DNA from: Euzebya pacifica
GTDB taxonomy: Bacteria > Actinomycetota > Nitriliruptoria > Euzebyales > Euzebyaceae
Length of the DNA: 64,000 nt
Reading direction: 5' to 3'
Assembly (NCBI RefSeq): GCF_003344865.1
Contig: NZ_CP031165.1
Span: forward strand, 372,001-436,000
The notes under the pieces are model-generated. The model did no database searches, had not been told where the DNA came from, and saw nothing but the letters and a program-made list of their open reading frames with translations. Shown here piece after piece: positions 26,023-35,432 of the stretch. The first letter of the stretch is position 1; each line of letters begins with the position of its first letter. The position numbers were made by a program, and so were the translations under genes.

Positions 26023-26685
26023 ATGGCACACACCAGATCGACCCGGGGGCTCCGCGCGGCGCAGGTGGCCGCCGGCTTGATGATCGCCGTCGCGGTGGTC
26101 GAGGCGCCGGTCTACTGGGGTGCGGAGCTGCAGCAGGCCATGACGCACCCGCTCTGGCTGCCCGCCACGACAGCCGCGCTGGCCGCGCTCGGCCTGCTGA
26201 TGTGGGCGCTGCCCGCGCTCGCCGACGCACAGGGATCGGCGTTGGGCCGTTGGGGACGGCGAGGCGCTGCTGCGGCAGTCGTCGGCCTGTTCCTGAACAG
26301 CGGCCTGCTGTACACCCACACGTTCGTCACGCCCGTGCTGGCCGCCGATCATCCGTCGGCCTATGCGGCCTTCTACGGTCCGGACATCCCACCCGTCGGG
26401 CTGCTGGTTGCCTTCCTCCTCGGACGGGTCGGACAGCATGCCGGACTCGTCGTCTTCGGGGTGGCCTCGTGGCGAGCGGGGACCGTGCCGCGAGCTGCTG
26501 CGGTGCTCGTGGTGCTGGGCGGCGCCCTCGGGCTGCTGACGTTCGCCGCCGGGCTGTCCATCGGGGTGGCCGGTGTTGTCAACGTCGTCCCGCTGGTCGG
26601 GTTGGCCATGATGGCCAGCGCGCTGCGACGACACGACGAGGTCCCGGCGGCGGTGACCGTCCCGCGTCCCTCGACCGTGTCGTGA
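26023..26685 (+). CDS. Multi-pass membrane protein, unknown function
   Basis: A 220-residue protein with about six hydrophobic segments (AAQVAAGLMIAVAVVEAPVYW, TAALAALGLLMWALPALA, AAAVVGLFLNSG, VGLLVAFLLGR, AAVLVVLGGALGLLTFAAG, VNVVPLVGLAMMASAL). ATG 26023 follows GAGGAGGAA at close to ideal spacing. The general layout resembles small DUF4386-like actinobacterial membrane proteins, but I see no defining motif and do not assign a family. Its stop codon overlaps the GTG of the following small frame, so they may be co-expressed. Divergence from flanking surface-protein genes in content suggests an independent unit. Confidence 0.75.
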   Translation: MAHTRSTRGLRAAQVAAGLMIAVAVVEAPVYWGAELQQAMTHPLWLPATTAALAALGLLMWALPALADAQGSALGRWGRRGAAAAVVGLFLNSGLLYTHTFVTPVLAADHPSAYAAFYGPDIPPVGLLVAFLLGRVGQHAGLVVFGVASWRAGTVPRAAAVLVVLGGALGLLTFAAGLSIGVAGVVNVVPLVGLAMMASALRRHDEVPAAVTVPRPSTVS

Positions 26686-26870
26686 CCTCGGTCGAGCCCG
26701 AGGTGCTCACGGTCACCATCGAGTTCGGCGACGGCCGCCCCCGAGCGGGGGTGGTCGTCGCCGGCTCGGTGCGGTACCCGTTCACGGGGTTGATCGGGCT
26801 GCTGCAGGTGATCGAAGAGCTGTGCGGCGCGAACGCAACCAACCTTCTGCCAGCACGTAGCAAAAGATAG
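26682..26870 (+). CDS. Small hypothetical protein, 62 aa
   Basis: A short frame beginning with GTG 26682 that overlaps the stop of the preceding membrane-protein gene by four bases (GTGA). The product (MTSVEPEVLTVTIEFGDG, then a middle GSVRYPFTGLIGLLQVIEELC and a basic tail) has the alternation of a beta strand pair and an amphipathic helix. No family recognised. The overlap and codon-position GC bias favour a real gene; the length and the lack of relatives keep confidence moderate. Confidence 0.45.
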   Translation: MTSVEPEVLTVTIEFGDGRPRAGVVVAGSVRYPFTGLIGLLQVIEELCGANATNLLPARSKR

Positions 26871-26900
26871 TTGACTGACCGCACAAACCTTGACTAGTTT
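26871..26900 (+). promoter_or_regulatory. Candidate sigma-70-type promoter for the 2519-aa wall protein
   Basis: TTGACT (26871-26876), 18-base spacer, TAGTTT (26895-26900), in an unusually AT-rich stretch directly after the stop of the small upstream gene and 83 bases before ATG 26983. The fit to the TTGACA/TAnnnT pattern of actinobacteria is good. Confidence 0.5.
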
Positions 26901-26982
26901 CCGGCACAACGCCTCCCGCATCGTTCCCGCCAGGACGTGACCAGGTCCGCGGGGGGCCGATCCGAGCCGAGGAGCCGTGTCA

Positions 26983-29900
26983 ATGCCTGCCGTCACCCGC
27001 CGTTTTCGCCATGCCGTCGTACTTGCCCTGGTGCTGGTCGTCGCCAGCGCAACGCTCGCCGCGGCCCCTGCCCTGGCGCAGGAGGAACCGGCCACCCAAC
27101 CGGGTGTCACGCTGCGGGTCTTCGACCTCGGCGGCGTCGGCCTGTCGGAGATCTGCACGCTCCGCGGTGGGCAGACGCCCAACGTCGACAAGCACATGCC
27201 GACGATCGACTACTCCAGCGAGGCGGACTTCGGCTTCGCCGACAACTTCCTGTCCCACACCGTCGCCGACCTGGTCGTGCCGACCGACGGCGAGTACGCG
27301 TTCCGCCTGTACTCCGATGACGGCTCCCGGCTGTCCCTCAACGGCGACGTGGTGGTCGACCACGACGGCCTGCACGGCATCGATCCACCGGCCGAGGGCA
27401 CGGCCACGCTGACGGCGGGCAGCCACGAGCTGTTCCTCGAGCACTTCGAGGCCGGCGGCGGCCAGCAGGTCACCCTCCAGTGGCAGCCCCCGGGTGCGAG
27501 CGGCTTCGAGGTGGTCCCATCGGAGAACCTGGCCACCCCCGCCGACGTCGTCCGTGTCACCTCCCCCGGCACCAAGTACTGCGAGGGCGCGACCGACACC
27601 GCCGGTGACGGCCTGCCCCTCGACGCGGTCCACCCCAACTACGACCTCATGGACCTGCGCCCCGACGACTTCGAGCCGATGGTCTCCGCCCTCGCCTGGA
27701 CCGCCGACGACCGACTGCTCGTCGCCACCGCCGGCAACGTCAGCCCGGGCGGGCCGGTGCCCAACCCCGAGACCGGCGAGCTGTTCGTCCTCGACGGGGT
27801 CCTGGGCGACACCAGCCCCGAGCAGGTCAGCGTCACCAAGCTGGCCGACGGGCTGCACAACCCCATGGGTGTCCTCGAAGTCGATGGCACGATCTACCTG
27901 TCCGAGCGCGACGGCCTGACCGCGCTGCGTCCCGACAGCAACGGCGACGGCCTCCTCGAGCAGGAGCAGGTCGCCGCGTGGCCCTACGGCGGCAACTTCC
28001 ACGAGTTCGCCTTCGGCCTGCTGTACGAGGACGGGCACTTCCTGGTCAACCTGTCGGTCGCCATCAACCAGGGTGGCAAGTCCACTGACCCCCAGCCCGC
28101 GGAGAACCGTGGCACGACCATCCGCGTGGACCCCGAGACCGGCGACGTCGAGTTCGTGGCAGGCGGCCTGCGCACCCCCAACGGCATGGGCTTCGGCCCC
28201 GAGGGCTCGCTGTTCGTGATGGACAACCAGGGGGACTGGCTGCCCGCATCGCAGCTGCTCCACGTCACCGACGGGGCGTTCTTCAACCACCGGACCAACC
28301 CGCCCGGACCCTTCGACGACAACCCGGTGACCCGCCCCGTCCTGTGGCTGCCGCAGGGCACGATCGGCAACTCCCCGTCCAACCCGGTGATGCTCGAGGA
28401 CGGCCCCTTCGCCGGCCAGATGGTGTTCGGCGACGTGACCTACGGCGGGCTGCAGCGCGGCTTCATCGAGCAGGTCGACGGCGTCTATCAGGGTGCGGCG
28501 TTCCGTCACTCCGCGGGCCTCGAGGCCGGCATCAACCGGACCATCCTCGGTCCCGACGGCGCGCTCTACGTCGGCGGCATCGGCGAGGCGGGCAACTGGA
28601 GCGAGTCCGGCAAGCTGGACTACGGCCTGCAGAAGCTGGCGCCCAACGGCACCAACGCCTTCGACATCCGCGAGATGCGCGCCACCCCGACCGGCTTCGA
28701 GCTGTCCTACACCCAGCCGCTGTCGGCGGAGACGATCGCGTCTATCGCCGAGGCCTACGAGGTCCAGCAGTGGGCCTACAGCCCCGCCCCCACCTACGGC
28801 GGTCCGCGCATCGGTGAGGAGGACCTCGAGGTCGCTGCGGCAACGGTGTCGCCCGACGGCATGACCGTGACCCTCGACATCCCCGGCCTCCAGACCAACC
28901 GGGTCGTCCACGTCCGCAGCCCACGGCCCTTCGCGTCGGCGGACGGTGAGGAGCTGTGGAACACCGAGGCCTGGTACACCCTCAACGAGATCCCCGGCGA
29001 CGACGGCGACCGCACCTGGTACGAAGCCGAGGCCGGGATGCTCGACGGCGGTGCCACCATCGCATCGGACCACCCCGCCCACTCCGGCACCGGCTTCGTC
29101 GCAGGCCTCGACGAACGCCACGCCGGGACCCGCTTCACCGTCGACGTGCCCGTGGACGGGGCCTACGACCTTGGCCTTCGCTACGCCAACGGCCCGCACC
29201 CCTTCGCTGGCGACAAGACGATGTCGCTGGTCGTCGACGGTGGCCCACCACAGCAGCTTGTCTTCCCGCCGACCATCGACTGGCCGATCTGGGCCACCCA
29301 CCGGGAACGGGTCCAGCTGACCGCCGGCACCCACCTGATCGAGGTGGAGGTCGGCCCCGACGACACGGGTGAGATCAACCTCGACGCCATGTCGGTCCGA
29401 CCGGCTGGTGAACGCATCGTGCTGCTCGGCGAGGACGGCGACCTGTCGGAGTGGCAGCACACCGACGGCAGGGCCCCGGAGTGGCCCGTCGTCGGGGACG
29501 GCGCCGTCGAGGTCATCAACGGCGACCTGCGCACCATCGAGGCCTTCGGGGACTACACCCTCCACGTGGAGTTCTGGCTGCCCGAGATGCCGCCGGAGGT
29601 CACCGGCCAGCAGCGCGCCAACAGCGGCGTGTACCAGCAGGAACGCTACGAGCTGCAGGTCCTCGACTCCTTCGGCATCGATCCGCTGCAGACCAACGAC
29701 GCCGCGGCGATCTACCTCCAGAAGGCCGCCGACGTGAACGCGGCGACGGCGCCGGAGACCTGGCAGACCTACGACATCGACTACACCGCCGCCCGCTTCG
29801 ACCCGGCAGGCGAGAAGGTCGCCGACGCCCGCATCACCGTGGAGTGGAACGGGGTGCTCGTCCACGACGACGTCGAGATCACCGGACCGACCGGCGGGAA

Positions 29901-32900
29901 CCTGCCGGAGGGACCGGCGACCGGCGCCATCCGGCTGCAGGACCACAACGACCCCGGCGAGAACGTCCGCTACCGCAACATCTGGATCGAGCCCGAGTAC
30001 AACGAGGTCCCGGACCTGACCGCGACCGCCACTCCGACCAGCGGCCTCGTCCCGCTCGACGTCGCCTTCGACGCAACGGCCACCGACCCCGAGGGCACCG
30101 ACGTCACCGTGCAGTGGGACTTCGGTGACGGCAGCGACCCGGTGACGGCGCTGTCCACGAGCCACACCTACGACGTGCCCGGCCGTTACCGCGCGTCGGT
30201 CACCGCCACCGACGAGGCCGGCCGCACCGCCGCACGCAGCTTCACCATCGAGGTCGATCCCGACTGCTCGGGCGTCGTCGTCCCTGACGACGAGTTCGAC
30301 GGCGAGTTCATCGACCGCTGCCGCTGGACGGAGATCCTCCGCGAGGACGGGGACCACCTGCGCGTGGCCGACGGGGCACTCCAGATCGACGCCGTCGACG
30401 GCGACATGCAGGGCGGCAACACCAGCGCCGCCAACGTCGTCCTGCAGGACCTGCCCGACGGGCAGGACACCTGGCAGGCCGTGACCCACCTCGTGCTGCC
30501 CGAGGGCGACACCTACGAGCAGGGCGGGCTGATGGTCCACGAGGACGACCGGCACTTCGCCAAGCTGATGCTGATGGACGTGCCCGACCTGGGCTGGATC
30601 GTCGAGTTCGGCCAGACCCTCGACGGCCAGGCCATCTTCGACGCCGGCGTTGATCGCTCGCCGGTCCTGCCCGCCGGCATCCACGCCGACGGCATCTGGC
30701 TGCGGGTCACCAGCGACGGCATCGGACTGACCGCCGCCTGGTCCGCCGACGGCGAGACCTGGAACCCCGTCGGTCGAACCCGACCGCTGGACGACATGCC
30801 CGACGCGATGGTGGGCCTCGCCGCCTACAACGGCAACGGGCAGGCCGCGTCCTTCGACTTCTTCCGCCTGCAGGACGGGCCCGCCCCGTCGTGCACCACG
30901 CCCGCCACGCCCGACGACGGCTTCCGGATGCTGTTCGACGGCACCCCCGCGTCGGCCGACGAATGGATCATGGCCGGTCCCGGCGGCTTCGCCCTGCAGC
31001 AGGACTGCTCCCTGCTCAGCCAGGGTGGGCTCGGCCTGCTGTACCACCCGGACTCCTTCGAGTCCTACCGGTTGCGGCTGGACTGGAAGCTGGCCGGTGA
31101 CGACAACGGCGGCGTGTTCGTTGGGTTCCCCGACCCGGGCAACGACCCGTGGGTCGCCGTCCAGCAGGGTCACGAGATCCAGATCGACGCCACCGACGAC
31201 GCCGACTCCACCACCGGGGCGGTCTACAACTTCCAGGCCGCCGACGTAGCTGCCCGGGACGCCGCCCTCAACCCGCCGGGGGAGTGGAACGCCTACGAGC
31301 TGGTCGTCACCGGCGACCGCATCCAGGTGCTGCTCAACGGTGTGGAGGTCAACGACTACACCGACGCCGACCCCGAGCGGATGAACGCCCCCAGCCACAT
31401 CGGCATCCAGAACCACGGTGGTGGCGACGAGGTCTACTACCGCAACATCCAGGTCGCCGAGATCCCGACACCCGAGGGTCCGGCCCCGACGCTCGCCGTC
31501 ACCGCCCCGGAGGCGGACGCGACGGTCGTCGGTGACACCGTGACCGTGACCGGCACCACCGACGGTGTCGAGGTCGAGGCCCGTGCCGGCACGGCGCTGG
31601 CCAGGACCACCCCAGCCGACGGTGCCTTCAGCGTGGACGTGCCGGTCGAGTCCGGCATCGTCGAGCTGGCCGTCACCGCGGTCGCCACCGACGGGTCGAC
31701 GACCGTCGATCGTCGCACGATCACCGTCAGCCCCGACCACGGGACCCTGCTCGGCGCCCTGACCGACCCCGCGGGCGACGACGACGGCCCCGGCACCTAC
31801 GTCTACCCGACCAACGAGGTGTTCGAGGACGGCGTCTTCGACCTCACCGGGCTGGAGGTGTACGCCGACGGCGACGACCGGACCTTCGTGATCGGCATCG
31901 ACGGCCCGGTGACCAACCCGCCCGCGTGGAACGGTGACCAGATCGCCATGCAGCGCGTCAACGTCTACCTCGGCGACGGCAGCGCGGGTGTGCAGCCGGC
32001 CCTGCCGGGGACCAACATGGACACCGAGTCGGCATGGCAGGCCGTCGTCGTCATCGACGGTCGCTACGACGCCGCCGGCGTCTACGCACCCGACGGCACG
32101 ATGATCGCCGCGGGCGAGCTGTTCAGCGACCCGGCCAACGGCGAGTTCGGCGTGGTCCTGCCCGCCACCGCGTTCGGCGGTATCGACCTGGCCTCGGCCA
32201 CCTACGGCACCGCCATGTTCGTCAACGCCGAGGGCGGAGAGGGCATCGGCAACGTCCGGCCCGTCTACGACCTCGAGTACTGGCAGAACCCCGGCCCCGG
32301 CATGGGCTACATCACGGAGTGGCGCATGGGTGGTGGCGCCGGTGTCTTCGACAACAGCCCGGCCCACGACACCGATGTGCGCGACTCCAACGCCCTCGAC
32401 GTCATCGTCGGCGAGGGTCAGGCCCAGTCGACGGTGCTGGACTGGACCATCGGTTCGCCGACGCAGCTGCCGATGGTGCCGCTGCCCGTGATGCCCGATC
32501 CCCTGACCATCGAAGTGTCGGTCGACCCGGCTGCGCCGGATGGGGCGGAGGGGTGGTACACCTCGCCGGTCACGGTGACGGCGGTCGCCAGTGACGCCGA
32601 GGCCGTGGTCGAGTTCGACATCGACGGTGGCGGGTTCGTCGCCGACGACGACGGCGTGCTCGTTGTGGACGCCGACGGTGTCCACACGGTGACGGCGCGG
32701 GCGGTACGCGGTGAGGAGGTGTCGCCGGTTGCCTCCGTCGACGTCTCGCTGGATGCCACCCCGCCGACCGTGACGATCGACGGGGTCGCCGACGGCGAGA
32801 CGGTGCCCCAGGACTCCGATGCGCGGATCACCTGGTCGATCGCCGATGCCGTGTCGGGCCCCGGTGCGGTGGACGTCGTCCTCGACGGTGCCCCGGTGAC

Positions 32901-34542
32901 CGAGGAGGACGTCGAGGTGGCGTCGCTGGAGCCCGGTCAGCACGTGCTGACGGTCTCTGGTGCCGACGTGGCGGGCAACGCCGCGCAGGCCGAGGTGACG
33001 TTCGTCGTCGAGGCGCCCGAGCCCCTGACGATCGAGGTGTCGGTCGACCCGGCCGCCCCGGATGGTGCGGAGGGTTGGTACGTCTCGCCGGTCACGGTGA
33101 CGGCCGTTGCCAGTGACGTCGAGGCCGTGGTCGAGTTCGACGTCGACGGTGGCGGGTTCGTCGCCGACGACGACGGCGTGCTCGTCGTGGACGCCGACGG
33201 TGTCCACACGGTGACAGCGCGGGCGGTGCGTGGTGAGAAGGTGTCGCCGGTTGCCTCGGTCGACATCTCGCTGGATGCCACCGCACCGACGGTGGTGATC
33301 GACGGCGTCACCGATGGTGAGTTCGTCCCACGAGGATCCGGCAGGGTAATCACCTGGTCGATCGTCGATGCCACGTCGGGTCCCGGGGTCACGCTCGCTC
33401 ATCTGGACCGGACGAGCGTGGACGGCGACTCGATCGAGGTGTCCTCGCTGCGGCCGGGCCGGCACGTGCTGTCCGTGTCGGGCAGCGACCAGGCCGGTCA
33501 TGACACCGAGGGGATCACCGTGACGTTCCACGTCGTCCCGTCGACCCCTGCCCCGGGCAACCCCGGGCCACCCAGCCCCGAGCCCGAGCCCGAGCCGGAG
33601 CCCGAGCCCGAGCCGGAGCCCGAACCCGGGCACTCGGTCGGTCGCATGTCCGGTGAGAACCGGTTCGCGACGGGTGCAGCGCTCGCCGAGCGCTGGGAGC
33701 CCGGAGTCGAGCGGGTGTTCCTCGCCACGGGTGGCGGCTTCGCCGACGCCCTGGCCGCCGTGCCGATCGCCGGCATGCGGGAGTGGCCGATCCTGCTGGT
33801 CGAGGAGGGACGCATCCCCGACGAGACCGCCGCGGCGCTCCAGCGGCTCGAGCCACAGGCAGTGACCGTCCTCGGTGGCACCGCTGCCATCAGCGACGCG
33901 GTCGCGACGATGGCTGCCGAGCTGACGGGCGTCGAGGTCGATCGGGTCGCCGGCGCCAGCCGGTTCGACACCGCGGCTGCCCTGGCTGCCCGGTTCGTCG
34001 ACGACGCCGATGTGGTGTTCGTCGCCACCGGGGCCGGGTTCGCCGACTCCCTCGCGATCGGCGCGGCTGCCGTCGCCGAGGGTGGTCCGCTGCTGCTGAC
34101 CCTGGCCGACACGCTGCCGTCGGCGACCGTTGCCCAGCTGGAACGGTTGTCGCCGGAGCGGATCGTGGTCGTGGGTGGCGAGGCGGTCATCACGCCCGCC
34201 GTCGTCGCTGCGCTGGGTGGCCTCGCCCCCGAGGTCGTCCGCTGGGCCGGTGCTGACCGGTACGGCACGTCCGCGGCGATCGTCCGCGAGGCGTTCCCCG
34301 GCAGCCACCCGACGGTCTGGATGGCGACCGGTGAGGACTACCCCGACGCCCTCGTCGGTGGTGTGTCCGCCGGCATTGACGGTGCGCCGCTGGTGGCGGT
34401 GCGTCCGGACTGCGTCCCGGCGGTCGTCATGACCGAGGTCGACCGGTTGTCGCCGGACACCGTGATGGTGCTCGGCGGCCCCTCCACCGTGGGCGACGAC
34501 GCGGCTGGCCTGACCAGCTGCGCCACCGCGCCGCCGGAGTAG
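26983..34542 (+). CDS. Giant secreted multidomain carbohydrate-binding, wall-anchored protein (2519 aa)
   Basis: Signal peptide (to about residue 30, ALAQEE), then in order: a PA14-like domain (about 40-185), a sugar-dehydrogenase/NHL-like propeller (210-560; NGMGFGPEGSLFVMDNQGDW), a CBM6-like domain starting WYEAEAGMLDGG (680-800), a DUF1080 concanavalin-like domain (810-1000), a PKD domain (1010-1090; QWDFGDGSDPV), a DUF1349-like domain (1100-1300), a second DUF1080 domain (1311-1495), a glucodextranase-C-like module (1588-1830), two near-identical OmpL47/Ig-like repeats (1840-2185), a Pro-Glu linker and three CW_binding_2 repeats at the C-terminus. DUF1080 modules occur in keto-disaccharide hydrolases and sugar-binding proteins. 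Likely role: wall-attached glycan binding or degradation. ATG 26983 is chosen; GTG 26977 is too close to GAGGAG. Confidence 0.88.
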   Translation: MPAVTRRFRHAVVLALVLVVASATLAAAPALAQEEPATQPGVTLRVFDLGGVGLSEICTLRGGQTPNVDKHMPTIDYSSEADFGFADNFLSHTVADLVVPTDGEYAFRLYSDDGSRLSLNGDVVVDHDGLHGIDPPAEGTATLTAGSHELFLEHFEAGGGQQVTLQWQPPGASGFEVVPSENLATPADVVRVTSPGTKYCEGATDTAGDGLPLDAVHPNYDLMDLRPDDFEPMVSALAWTADDRLLVATAGNVSPGGPVPNPETGELFVLDGVLGDTSPEQVSVTKLADGLHNPMGVLEVDGTIYLSERDGLTALRPDSNGDGLLEQEQVAAWPYGGNFHEFAFGLLYEDGHFLVNLSVAINQGGKSTDPQPAENRGTTIRVDPETGDVEFVAGGLRTPNGMGFGPEGSLFVMDNQGDWLPASQLLHVTDGAFFNHRTNPPGPFDDNPVTRPVLWLPQGTIGNSPSNPVMLEDGPFAGQMVFGDVTYGGLQRGFIEQVDGVYQGAAFRHSAGLEAGINRTILGPDGALYVGGIGEAGNWSESGKLDYGLQKLAPNGTNAFDIREMRATPTGFELSYTQPLSAETIASIAEAYEVQQWAYSPAPTYGGPRIGEEDLEVAAATVSPDGMTVTLDIPGLQTNRVVHVRSPRPFASADGEELWNTEAWYTLNEIPGDDGDRTWYEAEAGMLDGGATIASDHPAHSGTGFVAGLDERHAGTRFTVDVPVDGAYDLGLRYANGPHPFAGDKTMSLVVDGGPPQQLVFPPTIDWPIWATHRERVQLTAGTHLIEVEVGPDDTGEINLDAMSVRPAGERIVLLGEDGDLSEWQHTDGRAPEWPVVGDGAVEVINGDLRTIEAFGDYTLHVEFWLPEMPPEVTGQQRANSGVYQQERYELQVLDSFGIDPLQTNDAAAIYLQKAADVNAATAPETWQTYDIDYTAARFDPAGEKVADARITVEWNGVLVHDDVEITGPTGGNLPEGPATGAIRLQDHNDPGENVRYRNIWIEPEYNEVPDLTATATPTSGLVPLDVAFDATATDPEGTDVTVQWDFGDGSDPVTALSTSHTYDVPGRYRASVTATDEAGRTAARSFTIEVDPDCSGVVVPDDEFDGEFIDRCRWTEILREDGDHLRVADGALQIDAVDGDMQGGNTSAANVVLQDLPDGQDTWQAVTHLVLPEGDTYEQGGLMVHEDDRHFAKLMLMDVPDLGWIVEFGQTLDGQAIFDAGVDRSPVLPAGIHADGIWLRVTSDGIGLTAAWSADGETWNPVGRTRPLDDMPDAMVGLAAYNGNGQAASFDFFRLQDGPAPSCTTPATPDDGFRMLFDGTPASADEWIMAGPGGFALQQDCSLLSQGGLGLLYHPDSFESYRLRLDWKLAGDDNGGVFVGFPDPGNDPWVAVQQGHEIQIDATDDADSTTGAVYNFQAADVAARDAALNPPGEWNAYELVVTGDRIQVLLNGVEVNDYTDADPERMNAPSHIGIQNHGGGDEVYYRNIQVAEIPTPEGPAPTLAVTAPEADATVVGDTVTVTGTTDGVEVEARAGTALARTTPADGAFSVDVPVESGIVELAVTAVATDGSTTVDRRTITVSPDHGTLLGALTDPAGDDDGPGTYVYPTNEVFEDGVFDLTGLEVYADGDDRTFVIGIDGPVTNPPAWNGDQIAMQRVNVYLGDGSAGVQPALPGTNMDTESAWQAVVVIDGRYDAAGVYAPDGTMIAAGELFSDPANGEFGVVLPATAFGGIDLASATYGTAMFVNAEGGEGIGNVRPVYDLEYWQNPGPGMGYITEWRMGGGAGVFDNSPAHDTDVRDSNALDVIVGEGQAQSTVLDWTIGSPTQLPMVPLPVMPDPLTIEVSVDPAAPDGAEGWYTSPVTVTAVASDAEAVVEFDIDGGGFVADDDGVLVVDADGVHTVTARAVRGEEVSPVASVDVSLDATPPTVTIDGVADGETVPQDSDARITWSIADAVSGPGAVDVVLDGAPVTEEDVEVASLEPGQHVLTVSGADVAGNAAQAEVTFVVEAPEPLTIEVSVDPAAPDGAEGWYVSPVTVTAVASDVEAVVEFDVDGGGFVADDDGVLVVDADGVHTVTARAVRGEKVSPVASVDISLDATAPTVVIDGVTDGEFVPRGSGRVITWSIVDATSGPGVTLAHLDRTSVDGDSIEVSSLRPGRHVLSVSGSDQAGHDTEGITVTFHVVPSTPAPGNPGPPSPEPEPEPEPEPEPEPEPGHSVGRMSGENRFATGAALAERWEPGVERVFLATGGGFADALAAVPIAGMREWPILLVEEGRIPDETAAALQRLEPQAVTVLGGTAAISDAVATMAAELTGVEVDRVAGASRFDTAAALAARFVDDADVVFVATGAGFADSLAIGAAAVAEGGPLLLTLADTLPSATVAQLERLSPERIVVVGGEAVITPAVVAALGGLAPEVVRWAGADRYGTSAAIVREAFPGSHPTVWMATGEDYPDALVGGVSAGIDGAPLVAVRPDCVPAVVMTEVDRLSPDTVMVLGGPSTVGDDAAGLTSCATAPPE
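32500..33543 (+). repeat. Tandem duplication of a 522-bp segment in the giant wall-protein gene
   Basis: The segment starting at 32500 (CCCCTGACCATCGAAGTGTC) recurs at 33022, with the first 250-270 bases nearly identical and weaker similarity after that. Each copy encodes one Ig-like/OmpL47-type repeat with GGGFVADDDGVLVVDADGVH in common. High identity even at third codon positions points to recent duplication or conversion. Confidence 0.88.
33577..33624 (+). repeat. Pro-Glu linker repeat
   Basis: Eight consecutive PE codon pairs (CCC/CCG-GAG, one GAA) form a stiff extended linker between the Ig-like repeats and the C-terminal cell-wall-binding domain. Simple repeats of this kind can expand or shrink by slippage in 6-base steps without breaking the frame. 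Confidence 0.9.
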
Positions 34543-34558
34543 CCAACCGCCGTCCGGC

Positions 34559-34593
34559 TGACCCCCGCGCCCCCCTCGGATGCGCGGGGGTCA
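34559..34593. terminator. Bidirectional terminator between convergent genes
   Basis: A 12-bp stem (34559-34570 with 34582-34593, TGACCCCCGCGC and its complement) and an 11-base loop between the giant wall-protein gene and the minus-strand lipoprotein gene. The right arm includes the lipoprotein stop codon. Confidence 0.75.
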
Positions 34594-35253
34594 GCCGTTG
34601 GCAGCTGCGAGGAACTGGGTGGTCAGCCCGGTCAGCTGATCGATCGTGTAGTCCTCGAAGGTCTTGACCACCAGGACGAATCGGTCGTTGAGCAGGACGT
34701 GGACCCCGTTGGTTGCGTCGGTGGACGCCGTCAGCGCCGGCCGCCCCAGACTGGTCAGCGGGGCGACCTCGGTGTTGGGGTTGCCGGGGGTGGACTGGGC
34801 GAGCAGGGTTTCACCGGTCGCGTCGTCCGGGTCGTCGGCGAGCCAGGTGCCGAAGTCGATCGTGCGGCCGTCGGAGGGCAACCACAGGCACCGGTCGTCG
34901 CCTGGCTGGAGCTGGCCGTTCGGTGCGTCGTGGACGGCGCTGAAGTCCAGGGACGCCACGACGTCGCAGATCGCCTGCCCGGTCGGTTCGAGCTCGATGG
35001 CGTCCAGGGGTTCAGCGACGGTGGCCTCGGCGGGCGTCTCCGTGCTGGGAGTCGGCTCCTCAGCCGGCGTCTCGACCGCTGGGGTCTCGACGGGTTCGGT
35101 GGCGGCCGACGGTGTGGCTGCGTCCACCGTGGACTCGGCGACAGCGGTCGCGTCGGCAGCGGCACCGGCCTCGGCGCCGGCGGAGTCGTCGCTGCCGCAG
35201 GCGACGCAGGACAGCAGCAGCAGGGCGGTCAACAGGAAGGTGGAGGTGCGCAT
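34591..35253 (-). CDS. Lipoprotein, DUF3558-like
   Basis: A 220-residue exported protein. ATG 35253 gives [16 protein letters not shown], a lipoprotein signal with LLSC as the lipobox, so the mature protein would be lipid-anchored at Cys16. A low-complexity Ala/Thr/Glu/Pro spacer (about 25-80) lifts a folded domain off the membrane. That domain has two cysteines ([13 protein letters not shown] and [11 protein letters not shown]) spaced as in DUF3558-type actinobacterial lipoproteins, followed by a beta-rich end ([21 protein letters not shown]). Function unknown. It converges on the giant wall protein and is divergent from the collagen-like gene. Confidence 0.8.
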   Translation of the reverse strand: MRTSTFLLTALLLLSCVACGSDDSAGAEAGAAADATAVAESTVDAATPSAATEPVETPAVETPAEEPTPSTETPAEATVAEPLDAIELEPTGQAICDVVASLDFSAVHDAPNGQLQPGDDRCLWLPSDGRTIDFGTWLADDPDDATGETLLAQSTPGNPNTEVAPLTSLGRPALTASTDATNGVHVLLNDRFVLVVKTFEDYTIDQLTGLTTQFLAAANG

Positions 35254-35432
35254 GGCGCCACTCCACCGGTTCCGGTCGGGCGGTGCATCAGGGGGGCACC
35301 CCAAACCTTGACGTCCGACGATGTGGATCGCGCCGAATGAATAGGGGAACCCCTGATTCGGCCAACCCGAGGCGGGACCTACCGTCGCCCCAGCAGCCGT
35401 CGTCCGGGCGGCCCAAGCGAGGGGAGTCGGAC

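Noticed and set aside
26980-34308. A 2442-codon open frame on the minus strand opposite the giant wall-protein gene
   Set aside because: It is the shadow of the high-GC codon pattern of the plus-strand gene; its product is Gly/Val/Asp/Arg-rich nonsense without signal peptide or domains.
35112-35432. Longer start for the collagen-like protein
   Set aside because: The extra residues are antisense to the lipoprotein gene and would bury the signal peptide seen at ATG 35433.
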